This document shows positions 55,265-64,000 of a stretch of 64,000 bases of DNA, one piece after another (the first letter of the stretch is position 1; each line of letters starts with the position of its first letter). The notes below the pieces were generated by a model, which made no database searches, had not been told where the DNA came from, and saw nothing but the letters and a program-made list of their open reading frames with translations. The position numbers were made by a program, and so were the translations under genes. The stretch comes from Azolla caroliniana (Eukaryota; Polypodiophyta), in contig JBHGNT010000002.1 in assembly GCA_043228905.1 (NCBI GenBank), positions 10,602,001 through 10,666,000 on the forward strand, in the 5' to 3' direction.

Positions 55265-55648
55265 CGATGCCTGCTCGTCTGCGCACGAAAGGAGAAAAGG
55301 GTGGAGGTGCTGCCGGAAGCACACAGGCGTTCCTCGAAGCAGCGCGAGCCTCCCAAAACCCTGCAGAGAAGAGCGATGGAGAACGAACAGAGGAGAAGCG
55401 TTTCGTTATGGTCCGACAGCACTTCGTCCTCCTTAATGCACGATCCTTTCTCCCTGTGTCTCCCTCTCCTTTATAGCTTCAAGAAGGGAGTCATCTCCCT
55501 CATTTACTCCCCACCTACCGAATCTAACTACCCGGATATGCCTTTGTACTTAATTCCCTATTATATACATTAAGGGCGTGCACACGTGAAGAGCCGGTTC
55601 ACACGCGCTATGCACCGATTGTGCCAAGGGACGGTTTTCTTCACGACA

Positions 55649-56629
55649 ACGTGGAATGATAACATTTGAAAACCGAGCTCTCCATAATCTTGTGAATTGG
55701 CTATATGTGACAGACTTATTACGTGACCCCACCATATCAGATCGATAGACATCATAAACTTCTCAACGTTTGTAATTATCAGAGAGGTGCATCCTACCTA
55801 TAGTGGGCATTACTTCACAATTTAACTGAAAGTAATTTTTCATCCAACCAATAGCATGTCTTCCAATTGCACCTTTCATACTTGGAACCTCTTTACAATT
55901 GGGCATCTAATCCCCGCTAAGTAGACGTTGTTGTACTCTATGTAGTCACATGTTACTAACACATAACGCAATTTTAAATGCAATTCTACATATTTGTTGC
56001 GCATGGAAGATATAATACTCGAATGATACTTTGATCCCCGTACATTTGTCAGACACTAGTTGCATATGTGACCCGAGGTAAGTGTCTTGCTCATCACCAG
56101 TCATCGAAAAATAGTATCGCCTTAATTCTCGCAACTTTGATTTTCCAATCATAGACATACAACCACGGACACAACATATTTTTTTAACATCAAATCCAAT
56201 CTGTTTATTTGATGTCACCAAGTTAAATCTAGTCAGGCGAATTCTTCGTGGGATTCTTCTAATATGCATAGGGCTTCCAGATTTCTCTTCTTGCATTGAA
56301 GGTGGTGTAACATTGTTACTATCCAATTCTTTGTTGTGACCATCGTCCATGATATTCGATGTTTCATTGGCACTAGCTTCATTCTCCGTATCTTTATTAA
56401 TATCGTATTCTTCAATAGAGAACTCTTCTCATGTGTCATTATTCACATTCGTTGTAGGTGAAGATGAGTTCAGAAAATACTCTTCGATAGAATATGGTGA
56501 GTCTGTCGATAGACAATATTCCTCAATAGAAAATGGTGAGTCTGTCGACAAACAATACTCTTCGGTAGAAAACGAAGAGTCTGATGACAAACAATATTCT
56601 TCAATCGAGAACGGTGAATCTTCACTCAT
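55649..56629 (-). pseudogene. Unrecognised transposase-like gene, 3' end cut by a gypsy LTR
   Basis: A single minus-strand frame starts at the ATG 56627-56629 (MSEDSPFSIEEYC), runs through a repeat of SPFSIEEYCLSTD-type units, a basic region (RRIPRRIRLTRFN), KKICCVRGCMSM, RYYFSMTGDEQDTYL, QICRIAFKIALCVS, GRHAIGWMKNYFQ and SQFTRLWRARFSNVIIPR, and breaks at the LTR end (55648). Stops: TGA 56429, TGA near 55,946, TAG near 55,915 and TGA near 55,772. The pattern recalls uncharacterised DNA-transposon proteins. I cannot name the family. Confidence 0.55.
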
Positions 56630-56640
56630 GGCTAAGGTCC
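56450..56640. repeat. 39-bp-type tandem repeat in coding sequence
   Basis: About five units containing GAAAATGGTGAGTCTGTCGA are open on both strands: SIEEYCLSTDSPF on the minus strand and SSIENGESVDKQY on the plus strand. Units differ by a few bases. Confidence 0.7.
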
Positions 56641-56724
56641 ACACAGAGATCTTTAAGTTATGTGCTTTGGCTAACATAAAAACCAACGCACGCATCGCAG
56701 AGTTGGAGAGTACCACGATGACAG

Positions 56725-57453
56725 TGTCATGCCTTTCGGCTCCGGATCGTTGCGTGAGTCGGGTGGGAACCGCTGGGGTTTTGGACTAGGAAGAGGAGAG
56801 TTTTAAGGCTAATAAGAATATAAATATGTTGTAAGAAAGAGTTATAGCAAACTCGTGAATCCCACGAGTGTATTGTATTAGATTAATCAATATGAATATA
56901 AGAATATAAACTTCGGTTGAAAGAGAATGATATAGAATTCTCGTGAATCCCACGAGTATAGTTTATTAATTGGTGTTTTTTAGAAACATATCCAGTTTCC
57001 AAATATTTTTCCACACACAATTACATTGTGCTCCCCATCCTTATGTAGTGATGAGGAAGTCTTAGTAATCCATGCTTTTTCTCTAACTATAGACCCCATG
57101 CTTTTCCTATAGATAGACTATATGCTTTATCTAAAGCGATCATGCTTTTTTCTAACTTGTGCGTTTTTTATCATGCACGCTAGATGTGTATGTGTAGCTT
57201 TTTCTTTTGTTATGCGTTTTTCTAATGTTTATCCTAGCGTGAATTTACCTTTCTATGTGGGACATCTATGCTTTAACACTAATGAAATGTTAGTGTAATG
57301 GTAAGACATTACATTATTAACATGGAGGTGCAAGGTTCGAATCTTGCCCTATGCATGTTCCATTTATTTTGCTATTTTCTTCTATTTCTTCATTTTTTAT
57401 TGAATCTAATACTATATACGTTTTTCACGTAGTGTACAAAATACACTACGACA
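56725..57453 (-). mobile_element. Gypsy solo LTR (729 bp)
   Basis: TGTCATGCC to CACTACGACA on the + strand. Flanks are ACAG (56721-56724) and ACGG (57454-57457), a 4-bp duplication with one change. The block CCGCTGGGGTTTTGGACTAG matches, in reverse, the LTR end at 37,880-37,931. It contains a tRNA-like block at 57,284-57,356. Related LTRs lie at 59,700 and 63,275. Confidence 0.78.
57284..57356 (+). other. tRNA-like block inside the solo LTR
   Basis: TTAGTGTAATGGTAAGAC resembles a D arm/A box, and GCAAGGTTCGAATCTTGC is a perfect 5-bp T stem with a consensus B box. ACACTAA...TTAGTGT forms a hairpin just before it. The acceptor stem does not pair. Confidence 0.55.
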
Positions 57454-57871
57454 ACGGTGCAGTAGGCAGCTCAACCAATAGCCAACACCGCCGAGGCCTT
57501 GAGGGAAGAAATTGAAGCCCAGACCGCCATTGCCTCGACATCAAAATGGGCCGTGGAGCTATCGGAATCGGAGATTGACCGTCTTCGCTCCGAACTTCGC
57601 CTGTCCTCGGATAGAGAGAAGGACATTCGGGCCAACGGCCGAAAGGCAGTAAAGACCCTTGAAGAGAAACTTGCAGTGGAAGCGGCACAACACAACCACA
57701 CGAATGACGAAAAAGCCAAACTACGGGAGGAAGCGAAAAAATTGGAAGCGGTGATTACGGGACTTCAGGCGTTATTAGACAAGAAGAAGACATGGTTCGA
57801 CGAGCAGATGGTTGGGGAGCAGGAGAGAAGGCATCAGCTCGAAATACGCCTGAACAATGAAATGGGGAAGC

Positions 57872-58609
57872 TAGAAGACGTACCTCGTCCACCACGCCCA
57901 CGGGGCCGATCCGCCTCCTTGTACAGCATCCGACTGTCGGTGGGTGCACTTGTTGACACACCGGTGTTGTTCTCCTCTCCAAGGAGCATCGACTGCAAGT
58001 TGAAAAATGACGGGGTATTCTCCCTTGTACATACCACCGTTCGGAAAGCTTCGAACTTCGACGCTAGTCCCCCAAGACAGATCTGCATCGTCTCGCCTTC
58101 CTCGACGTTCACATCGATAAAGGCTAAGGAGTCTCATATATCTTTGATCTTCGAGGTGTAATTAGCCACCGACAAGTTGCATTGTTGTAAGTTGCTTAGC
58201 TCCTATCGGAGTTGAAGCTTCTTGGTTGTGGTGCTTGCGACAAAAATCTTCTTCAGATTTCCCCAAGCATCCTTCGACGTTTTTGCATCCCGAATATAGC
58301 TCAGAAGTTGTTCGCCCACACAAGACGCGAAGCAGTAGAGAACTCTGCTTGCCGACTGTTCCCAAGCCGAGAAGACTTTGTGTGTCGAATCGGGTGCTAT
58401 GTCATTTTCTCCGTTGACATACCTCTAGTATCCATGCCCGAGCAAGTACTAGTGCATCTTGTGGGACCAAGACGCATAGTTGTTTCTGTCGAGCTTCTTG
58501 GTCGGAAGCGAGCTAGCCATGACTCTATCCATTTCATTTTCCCTCTTCTTTTCGAAGGTTAGGTTTTCTTCTCAAGCTAAGGTCGGATGCAGAGGTTCTC
58601 AACCCTCGC
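57872..58609 (-). pseudogene. Copia A-type gag, minus strand, truncated
   Basis: The ATG at 58518-58520 opens MASSLPTKKLDRNNYASW on the minus strand. It continues through SKDAWGNLKKIF, KKLQLR and METMQICLGGL-like text to PRGRGGRGTSS, ending at about 57,872. There are several in-frame stops (near 58,460, 58,420, 58,210 and 58,140). The missing zinc knuckle and pol lie beyond the break. Confidence 0.78.
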
Positions 58610-59030
58610 GCTCTGATACCATGTAAAAAGAATAGCATGCGAAAGCAATAGAAAACCGAACACAGAAATGTTGGTTTAATGGAGAGCTTGAATATACACA
58701 GTACGTGGGAGAGAGAGAGAGAGAGAGCAGAACATAAACTTCATTCAAAAATGACTCTAACACTCTGTACATCGAACGTGCTAAACAACACTATTTATAC
58801 AAGTCCATAAAGGACTGACAGTTACTTCAATGCTCACACGAGCGTCTGACACTAACTACGAGACATTAATTACCTGTAGTTTAGGCCGCTACTAGGTTTC
58901 CGGTTATTGCTTGATCCGGCTAACCGGCTCCCCAGCTCACCGGCTCACCGATCTAGCTCATCCTTCCAGATGCCAATCCGGCTTAGACTTATTCAGTCGA
59001 TCCGGATTTGGTTGAGCTTGCCGCTCAACA
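58610..59030 (-). repeat. Copia A-type 5' LTR and primer-binding site, minus strand
   Basis: The LTR is 58622-59030 (409 bp), starting TGTTGAGCGGCAAGCTC on the minus strand, with a TATAAATA box near 58,795. The primer site TGGTATCAGAGC is at 58610-58621. Confidence 0.85.
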
Positions 59031-59699
59031 CCCAAGAACTCAACTTCTTTGCAATCAAAACTGCACTTCTCTAGTTTGGCATACAAACCATACTCTCTTA
59101 AGCATTGGAGTACCTTCCGGACATGTATATCATGCTCCGCTTGTGTTCTAGAGTAAATCAATAGATCATCTAAATAGATGATACGAAAGATATCTAGAAA
59201 ATCTCGTCTTCTAATCGGATTAGGACCTCAACCTTATTGGATAAAGTTGGATTACTAGAAACACTAGTTGGCACAATTTCAACAATGTGAGACTCATTTC
59301 CATTATCAATAATGCTAGACTCATTTCTATTATCATAGTTAATGTGATGTACCTGACGTCTCAGTTTGTGTGGACAATGAATGGCAATATGTCTTGGACC
59401 TCCACAATATAAGCATAGTCGATTTTCTCGATGATGTTGTTTCTCTTCATCTGATAAAGGTCCTCGTCGCTGGGTCATATCAATCTCCATCGTTGTCAGC
59501 CTATCCATTGGTGTTGGGCTACGTGCTTGCCGTGGAGTTGGGACGGGGCTATATTGTTGCCTTGGAAATTGTGTTGTCACTGATGCATAAGTTGGCGTAA
59601 ATCTTGATCTTGTTTGTTGTTGTTGTCGCTCGGACCGACGCTCAAAAAGCCGATTATCACACCGTATTGCTCAGCTAATAGCTTCTGTAAGGGATTTTG
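59031..59699 (-). pseudogene. Chromovirus-like gypsy relic: gag zinc knuckle joined to the end of reverse transcriptase
   Basis: Minus strand 59,580-59,194: MDRLTTMEIDMTQRRGPLSD and the zinc knuckle CLYCGGPRHIAIHC. Then, after a loss of protease and most of the polymerase, 59,190-59,031 gives [19 protein letters not shown] and [20 protein letters not shown]. This is a different gypsy lineage from the D-H-G elements. The copia LTR at 59,030 cuts its end. Confidence 0.78.
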
Positions 59700-60293
59700 G
59701 ATAGAAACCTCGTGAATTTAGATAGAAAGAAAAGAATATACAAACCTCGTGAATCACAGGAGTATAGTTTTCTTCGTGAATCCCACCAATATAATTTATT
59801 AATGGTGTTTTTTAGAAATATATCCAATTTCCAAATATTTCATACACCTATTACATTGTGCTCCCCATCCTTATATAGTGATGAGAGAGTCTTCACAATC
59901 CATGTTTTTCTATCGATAGACTCTCTGTTATCAAGCGTTTTCTTCTAACTAAAGTTTATCCTAGCGTGAACTTGCCTTTCTATGTGGGACGTTTACTATT
60001 TTAACACTAATGATATGTTAGTGTAATGGTAAGGCTTTACATTATTAACATGGAGGTGGAAGTTTCGAATCTTGCTTTATGCATGTAATATATATTTTTA
60101 TACTTTCTTCTATTTACAAATATGTCTCTTCATCCGGTGAGAGTCTGCCTTCTTCATCCAGTTCTCACTAAGTCTCCTTACCGGGTCCGGTCCTTACCGA
60201 TTCCTCCTTCCGGTTCTCTCCGGGTATTCCATGTCCTATCCAGAGAGACCAAAAATGCAATTTTTCACGTAGTGTGCGAATTACACTACGACA
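59700..60293 (-). repeat. Gypsy LTR of the 56,725 type, truncated, with captured copia B LTR piece
   Basis: On the minus strand it starts TGTCGTAGTGTAATTCG at 60293. It contains a tRNA-like block at 60,013-60,085 (B box degraded) and, at 60,113-60,165, ATTTACAAATATGTCTCTTC and the following bases, which match the copia B LTR. The other end is lost near 59,700. Confidence 0.7.
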
Positions 60294-61118
60294 CTCGCCC
60301 CTCCGAACTCGCACATCCTCCGGTATGTGTCGAAGCTGTCGGTGGTTGTTAGTCTTGTCCGTCTGGTCTCCGCCCAGTTGGTTTCATCGCTGGTCGTGCT
60401 TGGTTGCCAGCTCCGCTTTGTTTCCGCCCAGTTGGTTTCGTCGCCGGTCGTGCTTGGTTGCCGGCTCCGCCTGGTTTCCGATTCTATTCGGTTGTCGGCT
60501 TCGTCCGGTTTCCGGTTTTCAGTTGCTTGCTCCGCTTGGTTACCGGTTGCCGGCTCTCGTATTTCTCCTTTACTCACAATCCCCTCCAGCTCTCGTCCGT
60601 GGTAGTGCCTTTGCTTGGCCTCTTCCTTATCTTTAGCAACCTTGACTTTTTTCCGGATCGGTCTCGCCCGATCGTCTTTCGGTTGAATCGGCTTCTATTC
60701 CGATTCGTATTCACCCGAATCGGACTCGGTTGATCTATTTTTACCAATTCGGTCCCCTTTCGGTTCGGTTTCGACCGATCAGTTTCTGTCCGGATTTGCT
60801 TTCTTTTCTTTGTTTTCACCGGTCTCGACCAGTTTGACTTTGGACACTTCTTTCCGGATCAGTCTCGTCCAATCAGCTTCCGGTTGGAATGATTTCCGTC
60901 CGCGTCGAACTCGACGAATCAGATTTTGTCCGAATCCACTTCCGCTTGCTTCAGCTTTCATTTAGACCAAAATGTCGGCCAGATCATCTTCCGTCCGGAC
61001 CCACTTTCGGCTTTACATTCTTTGCTCCCACCTCCCGTCTCTCCGGTCTCACATTGGCTCTTGGACACAACCGCCGAAGTCTCTAGAATTAGTGGGCAGG
61101 AATCCTTTGTATTATCGT
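60294..61118 (-). other. Internal 3' region of a gypsy element with repeats, no recognised gene
   Basis: The polypurine tract CGGAGGGGCGAG (60294-60305, minus strand) adjoins the LTR. Upstream, minus-strand frames read as Arg/Lys/Thr-rich strings with a 66-bp repeated unit (ETNWAETKRSWQPST-type). These are more likely untranslated or degenerate sequence than a protein. Confidence 0.45.
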
Positions 61119-62478
61119 TGTCGCGAAAATACGACGAGGATACGTGAACGTTAAGGCAAGACCCCGGGGCCTTTGACTAGAGGATATCAAATTCGTGTAT
61201 TTATGTACTAAGAATTACCCGAAATGAGAAAGATTAACAAATTTTATTAACAAGTAGAAAGAAAGATTACAATTAATCCCAAGACTAGGATTACAAAAGT
61301 TTGCTAATGGAGATGGCTAGAGTAATAGATTAGAAGAAATGAGATATGGATTTAATTAGAATATTAGGGTTTTTAGCTTCAATTCGAAAATTAGGGTTTT
61401 TGAGTTGTATGGCTTTGCTTAGGAAATTAGGGTTTATGACTTCCGTAAGGAAATTTAGGGTTCTTGGCTTCGATTAGATAAGAGAGCTCCGAAAGAAAAG
61501 AAAAAAAATTAAGATAATATGGAGAGAGCCTGAGTGTAGGAAAAAAAATGGAATTTTATATGGAGTTCTCTCTTGATCATCTGCATGTCCACTTTTTGTT
61601 GCATGGCCTCTACTTTTAGCTGCTTAGCTTTTTCTTTTAGTTGCATCTATTTTTAGTTGCATGGCTTTTTCTTTTAGTTGCATGCGACCCGTCCACATGA
61701 CCTTTAATTTTTGCATGCACTCCAACTTTAGTTGTTTGCGTTCACATGGCCTTTACTTTAGTTCTCTTCACTTTACTTTAGTCTGTTGCATGATCCAATC
61801 TTCCGTCCGTCCGCGTCCAACCTCGTCCAGTAGCCGGTTCTGCCCGATCGCCGAATCCCTCGCCGGCCGGTTCCATTTTGCTTGTCGGCCGGTTCCGGTT
61901 TGCTTGCCGACCGATTCCGGTTCCGGTTTGCTTGCCGGTTCTGGTTCTGGTTTTGCTTACCGGCCGGTTTCCGGATTTGCTTACCGATCGGTTTCCGGAT
62001 TTGCTTACCAACAGGTTTCCGGATTTGCTTACCCGCCGGTTCCGGTTTTGCTTGCCAGCCGATTCCGGTTCCGCTTGCTTGCCGGCCGGTTCCGGTTCCG
62101 CTTGCTTGCCGGTTCCGCTTCCAATTTTGCTTATCGGCCGGTTTCCGGTTTTTGGGAACTAGGCCACCATCATCCATCAAGACAAAGTGGCCAAAGTGCT
62201 CTTAGCACAAATGAAAAATGAGGGAGCTCAAGGTGCTTATATAGCTAGGGCCTTAAGTTTCCTATCTATGTGGGATAGTTCTAATTTCCCTATCTTCTCA
62301 AACTTCATTTTCACATAACTTGATATGTATTTCTCCATTTTGTATATAGTAAAATACGTTTTGAAGCTCTTGAGTATATCCATATTTCTATAGTAAGCTA
62401 CTAATCTAATCTATAATAATTATTTCATTATTTTCTTACATAGTGTGTGAAGATTCACACGACACCGTCCCCCATTGT
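61119..62478 (-). repeat. Gypsy 3' LTR (1346 bp) with polypurine tract
   Basis: The LTR spans 61119-62464, TGTCGCGAAAAT to GATTCACACGACA. The purine tract ACAATGGGGGACGG (minus strand) is at 62465-62478. It has a CCGGTTTCCGGATTTGCTTA-type minisatellite at 61,830-62,150, longer than in its sister at 36,313. Confidence 0.8.
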
Positions 62479-62883
62479 TTCACCCATAGCCACCTTCTCG
62501 ACTATCTCTCTGTCGTATACATCGGCTTCGACCTTCGTTTTCTCTCCATGACCTTCCGTCTCTTCGATCTCACGTTGCCTTTCGAACGCAACCACCGGAG
62601 TCTCTGGAATCAGTGGTGAGAAAGTTTCGATACGATCATATGCCATCGATTCGTCCATAGCCACCTCCGATTCGATGTCATCTTTCGTGGCGACCTCCTC
62701 AATCAAGTCCTGCTTACACTCTTTATATCCATCAATTATGCTTACTTCTTTCTCATCCGATGTTTCGGACACTCGTATTCCGAAACCTTCTTCCGTTCTT
62801 GAAGTGGTGTTCGCCACTCTCAAATCATCGACCTTATCCTTGGCCGTCATTCTTTCGCAAGACGAGAGGATGCCTTGTTCCAC
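62479..62883 (-). CDS. Acidic reading frame inside a short gypsy element, unrecognised
   Basis: A 143-codon minus-strand frame (62883-62455), rich in Glu, Asp, Val and Lys, lies between the gag start and the polypurine tract. It could be the remains of a gag C-terminal half or an unrelated insert. I recognise no motif. The frame runs through the polypurine tract into the LTR. Confidence 0.35.
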
Positions 62884-62990
62884 ACCCTCTCCCGTGGTAC
62901 CGTCAACTCATACTTCGGCCTTCATATCAGCCACATCGTTTATCCTTAATCGATCATCCCTCATAGGCCATGTTGTTGCCGACGATATTC

Positions 62991-63257
62991 TCATCTTCCT
63001 CTTATCATGTCTACCCGATTGAAGGAAATCACTTGCAATCCTTCCGGTATCCCACATCGCATCATCTCTGCCTTGTTGTCACGTAGATAGCATGACACAT
63101 CATTTCCGTTGAATTGCCCGTTTCGTTGCACAAGCCGCTCTACTACCGACTTCATCTCCGGCATCGCAGGTTGCTCTTGTTGCATCCGCTCAATCATCAT
63201 CATCATTATGCTCATCGCCTCTTGTTGATTCTCCATCTCCTTGCCACCCGCCTTCAC
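62991..63257 (-). pseudogene. Gypsy gag N-terminus (minus strand), truncated
   Basis: KAGGKEMENQQEAMS, MIERMQQEQPAMPEM, VERLVQRNGQFNGNDVSCYL: the same subfamily as 37,949-38,166. It starts with a GTG inside the primer site; the first ATG is at MENQ. It stops matching after about 85 codons. Confidence 0.68.
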
Positions 63258-63270
63258 GTCGGGTTCACCA
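63253..63270 (-). other. Gypsy primer-binding site (minus strand)
   Basis: TGGTGAACCCGACGTGAA, four bases (CAAG) from the LTR end at 63275. Confidence 0.68.
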
Positions 63271-63274
63271 CTTG

Positions 63275-64000
63275 TGTCGTGCCTTTCGGCTCTGGATCAT
63301 TGCGTGAGTCAGGTGGTAACCACTGAGGTTTTGGACTCGGAAGAGGAAGAATTTGAGACGAGTTTAGATATGAATATGAATCGATTATAAGAAAGAGAGA
63401 TTGAAACTTCGTGAATCCCACGAGTCTATTGTATTAGATTAAACAATATTTAGATAATAATATGAATTTAGATAGAAAGAAAAGAATATAGAAACCTCGT
63501 GAATCACACGAGTATAGTTTTCTTCGTGAATCCCACGAATATAATTTATTAATAGTGTTTTTTAGAAATATATCCAATTTCCAAATATTTCACACACCTA
63601 TTACATTGTGCTCCCCATCCTTATATAGTGATGAGAGAGTCTTAACAATCCATGTTTTTCTATAGATAGACTCTCTACTTTTTCTAAAATGATCCTACTT
63701 TTTCAAACTTGATGCGTTTTAATCGACTATGGTGTTCATGCACGCTACATGTGCATGCGTAGCTTTTTCTTTTATCATGCGTTTTCTTCTAAGTAAAGTT
63801 TATCCTAGCATGAAGTTACTTTTCTATGTGGGACATTTACTTTCTTAACACTAATGATATGTTAGTGTAATTGTAAGGCTTTACATTATAAACATGGAGA
63901 TGCAAGGTTTGAATCTTGCCCTATGCATGTAATATATATTTTTATACTTTCTTCTATTTACAAATATGTCTCTTCATCCGGTGAGAGACTCTCATCGGCC
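63275..64000 (-). repeat. Gypsy 5' LTR of the 56,725 type, running off the window
   Basis: TGTCGTGCCTTTCGGCTC at 63275. It contains the tRNA-like block (63,858-63,930, B box GGTTTGAATCT) and a copia B LTR-like piece at the window edge. The other terminus lies beyond 64,000. Confidence 0.75.

Larger units (their letters stand above)
50074..55269 (-). mobile_element. Ty1/copia element B, nearly intact, with target duplication CGATG
   Basis: The element spans 50079-55264 on the minus strand, with CGATG on both sides. The left LTR (its 3' LTR) is 50079-50697, with a polypurine tract at 50698-50709. The right LTR (its 5' LTR) is 54750-55264, and the initiator-Met primer site is at 54736-54747. 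The LTRs are 619 and 515 bp; the difference is mostly the number of ~54-bp units. One polyprotein frame covers the inside, with three TAG codons and one frameshift. Confidence 0.92.
49811..55648 (-). repeat. 5' LTR of gypsy C, split by copia B
   Basis: The LTR pieces are 49811-50078 and 55270-55648 (647 bp once one target copy is discounted). On the minus strand it begins TGTCGTGAAGAAAACCG and ends TAACGCGACA. It shares the CCAAGACCCCGGTGGTCCC block with the solo LTRs at 27,105 and 30,352. A TATA box (CTATAAAGG on the minus strand) lies near 55,475. Confidence 0.8.
56628..57870 (+). pseudogene. Coiled-coil reading frame split by a solo LTR
   Basis: The ATG at 56628-56630 (MAKVHTEIFKLCALANIK) runs to 56724. 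After the LTR the reading resumes at 57454 with ANTAEALREEIEAQTAIAST and about 110 codons with heptad spacing, rich in Glu, Lys, Ala and Leu. The LTR plus one 4-bp flank is 733 bp, which moves frame 0 to frame 1, exactly the offset seen. One TAG (57463-57465) remains. The end is cut at about 57,872 by a copia fragment. The function is unknown; a structural coiled coil is all that can be said. Confidence 0.5.

Noticed and set aside
49811-55648. Treating the two gypsy LTR pieces as separate LTRs
   Set aside because: The CGATG duplication of copia B and the complementary ends show one LTR interrupted by an insertion.
57284-57356. Functional tRNA gene
   Set aside because: The acceptor arm does not pair and there is no clear anticodon loop. 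Only A-box, B-box and T-stem features remain.
60281-60961. Arg/Lys-rich minus-strand frames as a real gene
   Set aside because: They overlap in different frames, follow a 66-bp repeat and adjoin the polypurine tract. No conserved motif.

Overview
This is a window of nuclear DNA from a land plant. The evidence is Ty1/copia elements primed by initiator-Met tRNA (TGGTATCAGAGC binding sites), Ty3/gypsy polyproteins, a plant-type L1-like LINE, a Mutator-like DNA transposon, an hAT non-autonomous element, and a broken copy of a plant glycine-rich RNA-binding protein. I cannot name the species. I found no intact host gene, no rRNA gene, no functional tRNA gene, no CRISPR array and no organellar block. 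Almost every base belongs to a transposable element or to an AT-rich microsatellite, and most elements sit inside other elements.

Layout. 1-2.8 kb: decayed Ty3/gypsy pol. 2.8-3.9 kb: TACA-rich microsatellite holding a 5'-truncated LINE 3' end with a 16-bp target-site duplication (TSD). 3.87-14.08 kb: a Mutator-like element (MULE) with ~100-bp terminal inverted repeats and a decayed transposase, split by a full-length 5.1-kb LINE with a 15-bp TSD. 14.1-15.1 kb: CA/CATA microsatellite. 15.1-18.1 kb: ordinary AT-rich DNA with an RRM pseudogene and an identical 415-bp tandem duplication. 18.4-25.1 kb: copia element A (TSD AATAG), a chimera carrying an LTR of another copia family between two copies of its own leader. 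25.1-31.2 kb: nested gypsy LTRs and a reverse-strand copia relic with two solo LTRs, each flanked by 4-bp duplications. 31.2-34.9 kb: an unrecognised, probably transposon-derived gene whose intron is filled by a palindromic 20-bp minisatellite. 34.9-49.8 kb: several gypsy elements of one lineage (D-H-G protease motif) in both orientations, two of the joins being convergent. 48.2-49.1 kb: hAT element inside gag. 50.1-55.3 kb: copia element B, the best preserved element (TSD CGATG). 55.6-57.9 kb: two divergent reading frames whose start codons overlap, one split by a solo LTR. 57.9-64.0 kb: copia A gag and LTR, a chromovirus-like gypsy relic, and further gypsy LTRs, the last running off the window.

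The insertion history is readable. Target-site duplications and frame arithmetic order many events: LINE into MULE, hAT into gypsy gag, copia B into a gypsy LTR, gypsy solo LTRs into copia. The features most worth a second look are the intronic palindromic array with its host gene, tRNA-like modules inside gypsy LTRs, tandem arrays that differ between related LTRs at one site, the convergent chimeric gypsy joins, and the overlapping divergent frames at 56.6 kb. All coding calls come from reading translations by eye; no database search was run.
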